Assembly (NCBI RefSeq): GCF_947242115.1 | Contig: NC_074717.1 | Span: 35,876,201-35,940,200 of the forward strand | Length of the DNA stretch: 64,000 nt | Direction of reading: 5' to 3' | Source: Biomphalaria glabrata | Lineage: Eukaryota > Mollusca > Gastropoda > Planorbidae | Shown here: piece after piece, positions 35,601 through 45,045 of the stretch | Layout of the letters: each line of letters begins with the position of its first letter | How positions within the stretch are numbered: position 1 is the first letter of the stretch | Translations under genes and position numbers: made by a program | Notes under the pieces: model-generated | Databases searched by the model: none | What the model was told of the DNA's origin: nothing | What the model saw: the letters and a program-made list of their open reading frames with translations, nothing else

Positions 35601-35764
35601 TGACCTTCAAGTCCGTCAGAGCTGTAGTTACCATCCACTCCTAAGTAGGCGTAGTAAGGATAGAAGATGCTGCTTTGTATGGCAGGTTTGAACCGGGCCG
35701 CGTTGTAGAGTCCATCTGTCGCCTCGACCATGAACAATAGTAGAATGTATTTCGACGAAAACAT
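29070..35764 (-). CDS. Lectin gene B: secreted FTP-PAN-C-type lectin protein, 4 exons
   Basis: The exons 35511-35764, 32961-33167, 30694-30995 and 29070-29623 join in frame to 438 residues. The architecture matches gene A: signal peptide MFSSKYILLLFM, FTP domain, PAN-like domain, Cys-rich linker, CTLD. The FTP and PAN parts differ from A at only a handful of residues, all conservative, whereas the last third of the CTLD differs at many. The start is the only Met ahead of the hydrophobic core. Intron 1 holds a 32-bp minisatellite and a long interspersed repeat; intron 2 holds a LINE tail, a SINE and a short hAT MITE; intron 3 holds a purine-rich tract. No disabling change is seen in the coding parts. 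Confidence 0.85.
30122..30300. repeat. Purine-rich (GA/GAAA)n tract in gene B intron 3
   Basis: Almost pure A and G on the plus strand (pyrimidine in the gene sense), opposite to the tract in gene A intron 3. Confidence 0.95.
30694..30995 (-). CDS. Gene B exon 3: end of FTP plus PAN-like domain
   Basis: This 302-bp exon has acceptor TTTCAG/AAATG and donor CAAA/GTAAAG. It encodes LHICEIEVLV followed by the PAN-like cysteine pattern identical to gene A. Confidence 0.8.
31360..31950 (+). repeat. R4 repeat copy split by a LINE tail (gene B intron 2)
   Basis: R4 blocks AGAACTCCGCACTTAG...TTAGGTACTC continue after 31675 with TTCAAATTGATCCGAGAATA. The 167 bp between are a later insertion. Confidence 0.65.
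31498..31664 (+). mobile_element. 5'-truncated LINE tail with 10-bp target duplication
   Basis: AAATAATAAT at 31488-31497 and 31665-31674 flanks a segment encoding KRWEDNIKEWTGLPLKE and, after a one-base frameshift, REEWRKTVDESCLVPQRSKR, the C-terminus of LINE ORF2 proteins. Confidence 0.8.
32335..32523 (+). mobile_element. tRNA-derived SINE (type 1), gene B intron 2
   Basis: GCGTGGTCAAGAGGCTAA head, CTCAAGGTTGGACCAGAG B-box region, GTAGCGCTATAT end. Confidence 0.75.
32682..32751. mobile_element. 70-bp hAT MITE
   Basis: CAGTGGCGTCAC at one end and GTGACGCCACTG at the other. No matching 8-bp flanks, so the duplication has decayed or was lost. Gene B intron 2. Confidence 0.7.
32961..33167 (-). 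CDS. Gene B exon 2: second half of FTP domain
   Basis: This 207-bp exon has acceptor CTACAG/G and donor GAG/GTGAGT. It encodes RDVYMNEQVALRLRNF to VRLIMR and differs from gene A at about six positions. Confidence 0.85.
33868..34010 (-). mobile_element. SINE type 3 copy
   Basis: CCCGCAGGACGACGGG and GCGGGCAGGATATGAACTCG, parallel to 22917-23010. Confidence 0.55.
34131..34285. repeat. 32-bp minisatellite, about 5 copies, gene B intron 1
   Basis: The unit contains GTGTACACATATTGAGGC plus TATGAGTTCAA. Confidence 0.95.
34548..34640 (-). mobile_element. SINE type 3 fragment
   Basis: Inverse B box GGCAGGATTCGAACTCGAG, followed by the family's CCAGTGTGACGA. Confidence 0.5.
34676..35400 (-). repeat. 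Long R4-family repeat, about 725 bp (gene B intron 1)
   Basis: Runs from TCTGTCTGGTAAAAA through a tRNA-like part (AGTGGTTAGCGTTTCGG, GAGTTCAAATTCAGG) to TACACTTCGTATAA. 45755-46460 is a second copy with the same order, so the unit is a long composite retroposon. Confidence 0.65.
35511..35764 (-). CDS. Gene B exon 1: signal peptide and first half of FTP domain
   Basis: This is the 254-bp counterpart of gene A exon 1, with donor AACAG/GTATGA. The mature part differs from A by a single V/I change (GQFIIEK), but the signal peptide differs at about half its positions. Confidence 0.85.
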
Positions 35765-35809
35765 GATAATAGGGAAATGTCCTTTGATTATATCAAGACC
35801 ATGTTAGTA

Positions 35810-35863
35810 CCTAGTGGAGACCTAGTGGAGACCTAGTGGAGACCTAGTGGAAACCTAGTGAAG
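35810..35863. repeat. 11-bp tandem array in the gene B 5' flank
   Basis: About five copies of CCTAGTGGAGA lie 46-100 bp upstream of the gene B ATG, where gene A has its TATA-like box. Confidence 0.8.
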
Positions 35864-36670
35864 ATTTGATACTTAAGATCATTCATTGTAATTTGCTTTT
35901 GTTTATAGGTTGATGTATATGTTTATTCTCCTGTGATAATTTTGTTTAATATTACGTGGTTTTAGAAATATATAGTTTCTCGTATTCTATGCATCAGATA
36001 AAAACGATTATTGATCATGGATTCGACAGCATTATCTGAAAGATTCTAAATTATTACATATGATTTCAATATATACTAGAAATGTAATTCCAAGATTATC
36101 ATTCACTCAAAACACTTTTTAACCACAACAAAAAAATATTTCTCTAAATTTAAAAATTTGATTTGTCTCTCTGTAAACTCACGATACAAGAACGCACTTT
36201 GAGATAATTCTTTCAGAATTATTGATAAGCTTAACAACCAATTCATCGAAATAAATAATCAAGTTCTTTAACTGTTGTTTTGTACAGAATATTCCAAATA
36301 CCTAGAATGAGGCTAATATGTCTGCTACCATTTTAAACTGTTGTCTGGTTCTACGTTCAGTCAAAAATGAACTGTGTCCGTGTATAGTTGAGAAAATTTG
36401 ATGATCCTAAAAAATATTTTGATATGGAAGCGAATTTATACCTTTTTTCAAGCTTTCTTTTCCACAATGTTTTTAAAATGCCACTGTTCCTCATGTGATT
36501 TTCAACTGGTTAGCCTACTAGTGGTTTAACATTGTAAAACTTGTGTTTTTGGCTCATAAATTGTACTTAGTTCTTTTTAACTGTTTTAACTATCACACGG
36601 CCCATAAATAAACCCAGAAAGAAAACCAAGCTTAGAAAATTTTAGCTGTTGAAAAAAAAAACATACTTAC

Positions 36671-36861
36671 AAGCGACTTTCTGTGTACCTGATTCGATAA
36701 TTTCCAGTTGTTGAAGATAATGTGGATTGGAATATTTTCGGGACCTGGAAACAAGGGGGCTAAACTCTGAAATATTAAAATTATTGCAGTCGGAGGGAAG
36801 AGTAAGAAATTGACGCACAAAACTGACAGAGTCAGCAGTGGAACAAGTTACTTTCAAACCC
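36671..36861 (-). CDS. Orphan Ig-like exon (possible FREP/VIgL-type fragment)
   Basis: A 191-bp open stretch on the minus strand is bounded by an acceptor (AAAG) and a perfect donor (GTAAGTATG). It encodes 63 residues: LKVTCSTADSVSF, a second Cys (SDCNNF), then SPLVSRSRKYSNPHYLQQLEI and SGTQKVA. The VTC start and the LVSRS...PxY pattern resemble gastropod IgSF domains of fibrinogen-related (FREP-like) lectins as I recall them. It lies in the shared 5' interval between divergent genes B and C, and no partner exon was found. It could be a relic, or an exon of an unseen gene. Confidence 0.35.
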
Positions 36862-37234
36862 CTTTATGTTTAATGAATTAGAAACACACTAGATGCTATT
36901 TGAATAATTCAAGACCTCATATGCTAGTACCTCGTCTTGTTGCTGGGTCACTGCACCACTGAACATGCCCACCACAGCCACCCGCCAATATGAACGTAGT
37001 ACATTATTAAAAAGATCTTTTCTCGATCAATGAATACTTCGTAACAGTTTAATATAAAAATTGCTCAGATGGAGTCATGATAGGTTTTAGATTGTTTTAT
37101 TTTCCTTTTTTTTTTAACTTTTCTAAGTTGTTTGTTTTGATGTTGTTTACACATTTAATGTGATCAATAGCTAATGAAACAAATGTTTTAATTATAATTA
37201 AATCAATACATGTAAACACAAACTAGATAACAGA
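36862..37234. other. Intergenic between genes B and C, part of the duplicated 5' region
   Basis: The portion at 37130-37230 matches 18520-18640 near gene A. No exon seen. Confidence 0.4.
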
Positions 37235-37400
37235 CGGTTATTTTGTTACCAAAGCTTAGATCAACTCACTCTGTCTGTCTGGTCAAACGTTTGTACACAT
37301 TATATCTCCCTCACCTAATCTCGGATCAAGCTGAATATTTTGTATCTGACAACAAAAGATTCAAATTCTATTCACCTTTGAAGTATTGCACTTCTACTCT
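37235..37400 (-). repeat. R4 repeat copy
   Basis: CACTCTGTCTGTCTGGTC, GTACACATTATATCTCCC and CTAATCTCGGATCAAGCTG, inverse of R4. Confidence 0.65.
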
Positions 37401-37723
37401 CTTGTTTGATAGTGTTATTTCGTTAGTCATCTATTCATGTGATTTTGAAATCGGAATTTCCTTGTCACAATGTTTCTATTATGTCGTCAAGACTTGGACA
37501 CATACACAATAGATCCAGATCTTTGATTGACAACTTCTATACTTGTAAGTGGATTGTTGTAGTTTGGACCTTCTTTCCAGTACTCGTCTTTTTATTTACT
37601 ATTGTTCTTGCCATTGTGTGTTGTAGTTGATTTCGTGGGATTATTTGTCAATAATGAATTAATATAATAGATATATTCATATATAAATTTTATTTCGAAA
37701 ACTAATCAAAGGATTTTCTTTAA

Positions 37724-37880
37724 AATTTGAAGGTATATGTATATAAATTTGAAGGTATATGTATATAAATTTGAAGGTATATGTATATAAATTTGAAGGT
37801 ATATGTATATAAATTTGAAGGTATATGTATATAAATTTGAAGGTATATGTATATAAATTTGAAGGTATATGTATATAAAT
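37724..37880. repeat. 22-bp minisatellite, about 7 copies
   Basis: The unit is GAAGGTATATGTATATAAAT plus TT, nearly perfect. Confidence 0.95.
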
Positions 37881-37969
37881 TAGAAAAAATCCATCTCGAC
37901 TCATTGGCCATGTTGCGAAAACTCGAGGTTGACCGTTATATTCTGTTCAAACATGTTTCATCATCGTAA

Positions 37970-38060
37970 AATTAATTTTGGCTAGACATCTTTTTATGAA
38001 TGAAAGCGTTTCTAGTGACGTCAAATGAAAAAAAAAACTTGCGTCACTGGCTTACAGCAG
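37970..38060 (+). repeat. TGACGTCA-repeat family copy
   Basis: TGACGTCA at 38016-38023, then an A-run and GCGTCACTGGCTTACAGCAG. Inverse match of 190-300. Confidence 0.7.
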
Positions 38061-38369
38061 TACACTAAAACATTTCTTTGCAAAAATGAACAAGTTTCAT
38101 TGAATCAATTGGCCTAATTAAACATTTGCGCACCATCTTATTATAGACTTTAGTAGCCTTGTCACCAAAGTAAAAGTTATCTGCATTAGAGGAAAGGCAC
38201 GTACTTTCTATTCCAATCGTCATGTACAGTGACATTGAGAACTCACAGAACATAAAAACAACTCTTCCGATTGGCTGTCGTTTCCCGATCACTTGATCAT
38301 TTTCATCGTTACATAAATGTTTCTAAAATAAATTCGGGTAAATCATTCAAACAAGCGAGGCTCGGTCAC

Positions 38370-38680
38370 TTGGTACTGAATATTAACAATGTATAAATAA
38401 TAATATATCTCCGCATCCTGTGGTATCATGTCGTTAGTCGACCTAACAATACAACAGCATCGGCAACACTTTGGACGCGCTCTCTCGTCCTTTCTCTTTG
38501 TATCGACAGACATTTTGTAGTAGTTGTTGACAGTTTGTACTTCATAGTTTCTGATATTCTTTCTGAAAATATTGAAACCTGCCTTTTTACCTGCTCAATT
38601 AGACCACTTTGGAGGCCCATTTTGAGTTTGTGTTTCCATACAAACTGTCTTTGTAACCTTTGTTTTTTTTTTTTTTTTTT
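38370..38680 (+). repeat. Interspersed repeat, paired with 2880-3150
   Basis: Same ordered blocks as the partner; ends in a poly(T) run at about 38663. Confidence 0.6.
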
Positions 38681-38699
38681 TTTTACATTTACTTTTGGT

Positions 38700-39650
38700 G
38701 TTTCCCTTCATCATACATTATTGACTGCTGTGCCCGAATGAAGACAAACTAACATCAAAGCGTCTTCCACGTTTTATCACAGTTTGGCTCACACAATGTT
38801 TGATTTCAGCGAATGATTCGATTCCATGTTAAGACTAAAGACAAAGACTAAGACTGTGTTATTGAACCTTATGGGAAATTTGTTGTGATTACAAGGACTC
38901 TTTTCTGAAATAAAAAAACAACAACAAAAACATTGACATAAATAGAACACACACAAACATAAAGAGTTCATTGAGTGACTACACACAGACGTCTCGATCC
39001 TTTTCATGTTTCCTAGTCAACGAGTGGCGCTGAAACAGTCTGACTGAGAAAGGAACACGTTTTTGTACCGTTTGGTTCTAGTCTTCCTTGACAGTAGTCA
39101 GACATTTTGCGACTATTTCATGTAGGTATGATGAAACGCGTGGCTGTTGTCAGTATGTTATAGATTTGTATTGTTGCTTGATGGTAAGTCCTGTATAATT
39201 GTATACCTTTTTTTAAAACTAACCCAGTAATGGCATACATGGAATGTATATTGGATAGTGCATATTATTGAATTCTTCTCTCCTGTTAGGTTTGAAAACG
39301 GCGCTAAAAAAAATATTGGTATTGTAATTATTGTGTAATAATGAGCTAATAGTGGCTCTCTAGCAGAGCCGAAACAAAGATACGTAAAAGAACAATTTCT
39401 TATAGCCTCCCCTTGTCTCGATTGAGAAAATGTGTTATGATTAGAGTATTACATACTACAAGAATGAGGTGATAGTTCTAGTCATTTTTGAGGATTTTTT
39501 AATGATCTATGTGACTGGTCTAGAGCACTATCTTGGATAGGTAACAGGAGCTTTTAAAGTATATTCAATGGCTTCGAGATGCCTCTTGTCATCGCCCACT
39601 TTGGTTAATACTAAAACATTTGTTTTTTTTATTTAACTAAGAATGTGGTA
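38700..39650. other. 5' flank of gene C, no exon seen
   Basis: No recognisable repeat or coding exon. The core promoter of gene C begins at its right edge. Confidence 0.4.
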
Positions 39651-39651
39651 T

Positions 39652-39659
39652 TATAAAAG
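39652..39659 (+). promoter_or_regulatory. TATA box of gene C
   Basis: TATAAAAG lies 46 bp before the gene C ATG, so transcription would start about 15-25 bp ahead of the start codon. Confidence 0.5.
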
Positions 39660-39704
39660 ATAGTAGCAAAGGCCTGTTTAATCCGCGGACAGCTTTCTAC
39701 AGAG

Positions 39705-39970
39705 ATGTACACATTGACCAAATACAGTGAGTACTTTATACTGACGACTATGGCAGTGACCACCTCTGGTCTTTACAACGCTGCCCGGTTCAAACCTGCG
39801 GTACAGAGCAGCGATGGTGTGCCCTTTTACGCCTACTTGGGAGTGGACGGCAACTATGACGCTAATGCGTTCCACGGACATTGTCAACACACGTTCGCGG
39901 ACTGGAACCCTTGGTGGATGGTGGACCTACGTGGTCAGTTTGTAATAGAAGTAATACAACTCACAAACAG
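39705..39970 (+). CDS. Gene C exon 1: signal peptide and first half of FTP domain
   Basis: The ATG at 39705 follows a TATA box by about 45 bp. The exon ends at donor AACAG/GTACAC. Against A and B it has SSDGVPFYAYLGVDGNYDANAFHGHCQHT and an Arg in place of their extra Cys (VDLRGQF). Confidence 0.82.
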
Positions 39971-42900
39971 GTACACTCTTATTTAAATAATTATTACAAG
40001 AAATAATAAACTGCCAAAACTTTAAAAAAAAATAACGTATATATTTGTAGACATTTTTTTAATTCCTCTATTCAGCTGGTAACTTCTACATTGAAATCGG
40101 AACGTGGATTGATACAATTTTCGAAAAAGGCTCTAACGTTGATGTATATTTTAAGGAAAACAATTACTGATACTAAGAAAACTCTAGTTTGATCGTTGTA
40201 ATTGCTAGAAATATTATAAATATTTTTCATGAATAAATTTATTTTCGGAACATTTTGTGCTCCGTCTTCCAAGTGTGGATCTTGAGTCAATAAACTTCTG
40301 CCGCTAGGAGTCTCTAGTAATCTTCAATTCCCTTTAACGTATTTCACATTATCTGAAAATTCAAAGTTCTGTTCTAGTCACTCGTTTATTGACAGTCACC
40401 AAAAACAATTTTAATTAGAGAAGATTTGTTTTTAAACTGTACACTGGAAACAGTGGCGTAGCTAGGTTGGGGGAAGGAGGGGGGAGAATTTGAAGATCCC
40501 CCCGGGCCCCCACTTGAAACCCCCCCCCCCAAATGAGTCTCCGAATTTTTTTTTTAAGAAATTTAATATTGATTCCAGTGGCGTAGCTAGGGTGTTTGAT
40601 GCCCAGTGCGACATCTCCTCATGATGCCCCCCCCCCCTCGGATATCTTCTTCTTCTTGAAACTGTCAGGTAGAGTTAAGCCTTCGGCTTTTGGAACTCCA
40701 GGCCAGTAAAAGTGAACAAGAGCTCCCTTTCACCGGCCTGAATGAGAACAGTGTACACTGTTCTGTCTGGCGGGGTGTCAGACTCGCGGCCAGAGACCGC
40801 GTGCACCAGGACCCCTGCCTTTTCTATACCAAGCTAACCGTGCAGGACACGCCATTTTTGTAACGGCCCCTTAAGGAATGGCGCCTGGATTGTGACAAGG
40901 TTGTGGGAGTACAGTGCAATGAGGATGCTCTCGCACCCCCTTAGGTACCCCCACGGGAGTCTTGTTTTGCTACCCTTTAGCCTAATCGTTTCCTCCTACG
41001 ATCGTTTCCACCCGGGCGCCACTATCAGGCAGGGATATAAAACAGAGATAACATTTAATTATACGTTAATAAAATATGCTACAAATAAATATTATAAATA
41101 TTACGAGCTTTTTTGGTCGCAAAACTATCAATAATTTTATTGAAATCTGTTTTCCACCAATTGCCTAGTTGGTGAAACGCATCGCTGATTGCTATTAATT
41201 CTTGATCAACTTCATTAAGTCTGAAAAACTTCGCTCGAATAAATCCACACTTACCGCAATTGTCAGAAATATGTAAAAATCCGATAATGCTACCTGAAGA
41301 GAATCTTGGACATCATTCTTTTTCTCTCAAAGCAGAATCTGGCATTCAATAGGCATCACGAATATTTAGACAATATTTAGAACTGAAACATCTAGTGGCA
41401 TTCTAGCTGGTATCTTTCTATTTATTTATTTTAAATTCAAGATCTCAAACAAGTCCTTGTTTGAGAAGTTCAAAGGCTTCTGAAGAAATTGCGACAAACT
41501 GTTTAGGCCCCTTTCGCTCCAGACGAAATTTGTTTTTGTCAATGTTGCTATGAACATCATCGAGATTGATTTCAATCTTAGGATTTAATAGTTGGGGTAG
41601 CGACAAAATTCATGTTCACCTAGACATCAAGATCATAGAGGGTGTTTATTTCTTTGAACTATCACGTCCAAGGAAAAATTAACCTCAACCCATAGCTCTC
41701 TCTTTTGTGTTTATAGAGAATATTCATATTTTTTGCTAGGCTTCTTTTTATTGTGGCCAATACGTCTTTGATATTCCCATATCAGAGCACATACTTTCGT
41801 TGAAGGTAATAATGGCTTCAGCGTTGCTCTTCCGACTAATAGTTATCGATGTTTTTAATGTTTTCCATTAAAGTGCGCAGTCTCGAATTGACGATCATTG
41901 TTTTTGAAGTTAGACTTGCCATCGTTTATTTCAGTTAATTCAACCGCCAAGAATCCAAAATATGTGAGAAAATTAAGACTGAATGGCAACTGACAATCCG
42001 TCTACTTAAGAGATTTTGTCTTTAGATTCTTCTTCAACTCGTTCGTGATGCCCATCGAGGGCCAAATTCTGCTGTGAGAGAAAAGGAATGATATCCAAGA
42101 TTCTTTTTATTATCAGATTTTTACCTTTAGGACCCTTTGATCCCTGCCGTCAACCATACTAACCAGAGAAGACAATTTCTCCGTCTGAGCTAGCACTATG
42201 AGAGCCAGCCAGACTTATCAATCTTGAGCAGCACCCATAATATTAAAAGAGTGGCAAAATAAATATTTTTTTAATCAAATACAGTAGTTAATTTTTGTTC
42301 ATGTATGTACAATGTGTGCAGTTTTTACTGAGAAATTTTGTGCTCAGTTTGATGCCCCTTTTCACTTGATGCCCCGTGCGGCCCGCACCACCCGCACATG
42401 GCTTGCTACGCCACTGATTGCTTCACTGTCATGTAATCTTGCTTTTCACGTTGTTTTATAAGTTAGTGACCCTGTTGGATGTATTCCACACAGAGTAGTA
42501 AATCTTTCCCTGAGGGGTTAGTCTCAATTTCAAGGAGTAGCGCTGACTAGTGCCGTGTTACTCTCAGGAAGTAACTTGGTATATAGGGTAGTTTGTTTCA
42601 TCATCCGTATCATTTAAGAAGAAACCTGATAAGAGCACTGAAAACAAAAGTAAACCATGAACATGTCGAAGAAAAGTATCACTTTTCAGATGATTCATAC
42701 AAATAAAAAAAAATTCTTGCAGAATTTGATGAAGTTACGAAACACCACTTACATAGAATCGAATATGGGAAGACACAGTATTTGTCACCAGAAATACAAA
42801 ATGAGTTTATTAACTTGATGGGCAATAAAGTTAGGGAATCAATTGTTGGGAAAGCCTAGCAAGTTTGTTACTTTTCTCTGATGCTTGATTCCACTTACTT

Positions 42901-45045
42901 TGACATTTTGAAACCTGATGGACAACATTGTGAAGAACTTGTTCTGAAAACTGTTAAAGACATTGGACTGGCCTGCAGAAACGTCTCTTAGATATAAAGC
43001 CAATGACAACATTTCTTAACTGTGATAATCACTCTCTCTACCTAGCAGCTCTTCATTCTGCTGAGATAGATCCAGCAATTGTCACCTTTTTTTTAACTAT
43101 ACATGAATTGTTCAACTTTGTTTCCAATTCACCCTATAGATGGGCTAAACTGAAAGAAACTGGAGCTTGTAGATTAAAAATGGAGAGTGGTGGTCCGCAA
43201 GAGAAGAGGCTACTTTGCTGTTTCCTTGCATCTCATCAATTTGTTTGAGAAACTTTCTGAATCAACAACTGAAAGAATGGTCACTAGAAGCAGTGTACAG
43301 AATCTCCTTCATGCAGTGGAAAATAGCGAATTATTTGCTTATCTGCAATTCCATTAAAATCTCCTCCGACAAATCAATATAGCTCAGAAGAAACTACAAA
43401 AGTCTGGACTGCACATACTGGAAGCTGCAGATAAAACTGAAACCCTTTCATGCTTTCTGCAAAATGATGAGAAACGGATGAAACTGATCACCCAATCCAT
43501 CGAAAAAGCAAAATAAGTTAGTGAATGATATAGATTTCTTGTAATCAAAATAACCAGAAGAAAGAAAAGACTTGATGGGGAGTTGAGTTCTGATGTAGGA
43601 CTGTCAATAGAACTGCAATTCAAACATCTTGCGACAGAAGTGCTGGACAGACTTCATATGGAGATGAAGGACAGATTCCAAGGGCTGGAAAACCATGTGG
43701 ACACCTTTGGGTTTCGTCTTGAACAAAGACATCTCTTGGAGTCTATGGATAATGACACGCTGATGAAAAAAACTGTTATGGACAGGAAGCAGCTCCAACA
43801 TTTTTAAATACAGTATGTGTATTATTGATAATTATGACAGGGTAATTGATGACGAGGTGGACACAGCACATGCCCATGGAAATTCCTTCCCCTCCACTAA
43901 AAACAAAAGTAAATTTACACGATTGTATTTGTATATTATATTAAAATATAGAAATGTTGATTTTTACATAATTGTCATTTCATAGTAGTTGATTATTTTT
44001 TTCGAAAATCTTTCAGGCAAGATATTTACCTGGGTCAACAAATGGCTTATCGTTTGAGAAACTTTTACATTGAAATTTTCAAAACAGATCCGAGACAAGT
44101 TGCCAACTTTCCTAACGTTACTGGCCAAGTCTGCTACCAACAATCTGACCCCCTGGGCCCAGACACTTTCAACTTTACTTGTCCTGAGCCGATTGTTGGC
44201 AGATTTGTGCGTCTTATTGTCAGGTAAATTACACGTATGCACAAACACAATCTAGCTGATATAAAATAGAGATTATGAATTGTTTTATAAAATGACCTCG
44301 GCGTGAGACTAATCGTTATAGCAGACCTGAAGGCAGAACAGTGACTTTGCAATGACCTATTAGTCTCGACTGACCACTCGTTTTATAGAAGTTACTCATG
44401 TTTATTTAACACAAAAGTACATTACTTTATATTACTTGGCTGTGTTTCTATGGCCGACGGTTAACGAGGATGTCACGTAGCCACCATAACGAACAACCTA
44501 CTTGACTTTCCCCAAAAAAAACTGTCAGGCGCTCAACCCTTTACATCTTCTGCCCTATAGATGACAAGGTCTGAAAGGATACTTTACTTTGTACTTTCTT
44601 GGGGCAAATTGAATACATGGAAGATGGCCTACATCTAAGGGCTTGAAGATAGTTCAATACATTTGGAAAAGGAAACATTGATTTTATTGGAAAACATTTC
44701 CAAGCCTAATATTGACATAATTTTTTTTTCAGAAATAATATCAGTGAAGTCTTACATATTTGTGAGATGGAGGTACTAGTCAGTAGCTCCAGCTTTGAGG
44801 AGATGTTATTCAACAAATTAAAGAACACTCAACTGACAGGCACACCTTTTGATAGGACGACAGTTGCTGACCGATTCCGTTGTCTACAGAGATGTCAGCT
44901 CCGTAGATCAACTGACTTCTGCACGGCCTTGAACTGGGTCACGGCCACAGGGTCGTGTGAACTTTTCAGTGTCAACCCTTACCTGGACATAGCTTCTAAC
45001 CTAGCTTCGGTTGTTGGAACACAGTTTTATATTCAGAGTAAATAA
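39705..45045 (+). CDS. Lectin gene C: secreted FTP-PAN protein lacking a CTLD, 3 exons
   Basis: The exons 39705-39970, 44017-44223 and 44733-45045 splice in frame to 261 residues: N-terminal hydrophobic segment (YFILTTMAVTTSG), FTP domain (GLYNAARFKP..., WNPWWMVDLRGQF, RLRNFYIEIF, CYQQ, LHICEMEVLV) and PAN-like domain (RCLQRCQL, STDFC, GSCELF). The reading frame stops with IQSK, two codons past the base corresponding to the exon-3 donor of genes A and B. A poly(A) signal overlaps the stop, and no CTLD exon is visible on the plus strand from here to about 52 kb. A second in-frame Met at residue 16 would shorten the signal peptide. Intron 1 is 4 kb and filled with hAT and SINE-like DNA. Confidence 0.82.
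40451..40466 (+). mobile_element. Isolated hAT terminal repeat
   Basis: CAGTGGCGTAGCTAGG is a complete hAT-type end. It may be the left end of the element whose transposase relic lies at 42705-43810, with 40576-42416 nested inside. Confidence 0.45.
40576..42416. mobile_element. Non-autonomous hAT element, 1.84 kb, gene C intron 1
   Basis: Ends CAGTGGCGTAGCTAGG and GCTACGCCACTG. Flanks ATTGATTC (40568-40575) and ATTGCTTC (42417-42424) match 7 of 8. The same family as 24944-26023, longer; it carries an inverted copy of the 335-bp SINE-like repeat (about 40646-40970) and internal inverted blocks near 41290 and 42040. No transposase frame inside. Confidence 0.82.
40646..40970 (-). mobile_element. 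SINE-like retroposon, second copy
   Basis: Inverse of 4809-5143: CTTCTTCTTCTTGAAACTG at the left, CCCCCACGGGAG at the right. No clear target duplication. Confidence 0.75.
42705..43810 (+). mobile_element. Decayed hAT transposase relic (ZMYM1/DUF4371-like)
   Basis: Fragments in several frames: HRIEYGKTQYLSPEIQNEF, LMLDST, FLNCDNHSLYLAALHSAEID, FFLTIHELFNFVSNSPYRW, then a tail with LSIELQFKHLATEVLDRL. Order and spacing fit hAT transposases of the zinc-finger MYM type. Stops and frameshifts break it, and no hATC end remains. It lies in gene C intron 1. Confidence 0.75.
44017..44223 (+). CDS. Gene C exon 2: second half of FTP domain
   Basis: This 207-bp exon has acceptor TTTCAG/G and donor CAG/GTAAAT. 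It encodes QDIYLGQQMAYRLRNF to VRLIVR. Confidence 0.82.
44460..44600. repeat. SINE type 2 fragments in gene C intron 2
   Basis: An inverted piece (TATGGCCGACGGTTAACGAG) and a direct piece (TTTACATCTTCTGCCCTATA...GTCTGAAAGG). The same pair exists in the C' intron at about 24660-24860, so it predates the duplication. Confidence 0.6.
44733..45045 (+). CDS. Gene C exon 3: FTP end, PAN-like domain and stop
   Basis: Acceptor TTTCAG/A; the stop TAA is at 45043-45045. The base after CAGA at 45037 still reads GTAAAT, a usable donor at the place where A and B splice to their CTLD exon; here it is read through. Confidence 0.8.

Noticed and set aside
37677-37911. Repeating YTYTFKFI-type frames
   Set aside because: Translation of the 22-bp minisatellite, not a gene.
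38065-38292. 75-codon minus-strand frame with mixed composition
   Set aside because: No splice sites or family match; next to the TGACGTCA repeat. Left unannotated.
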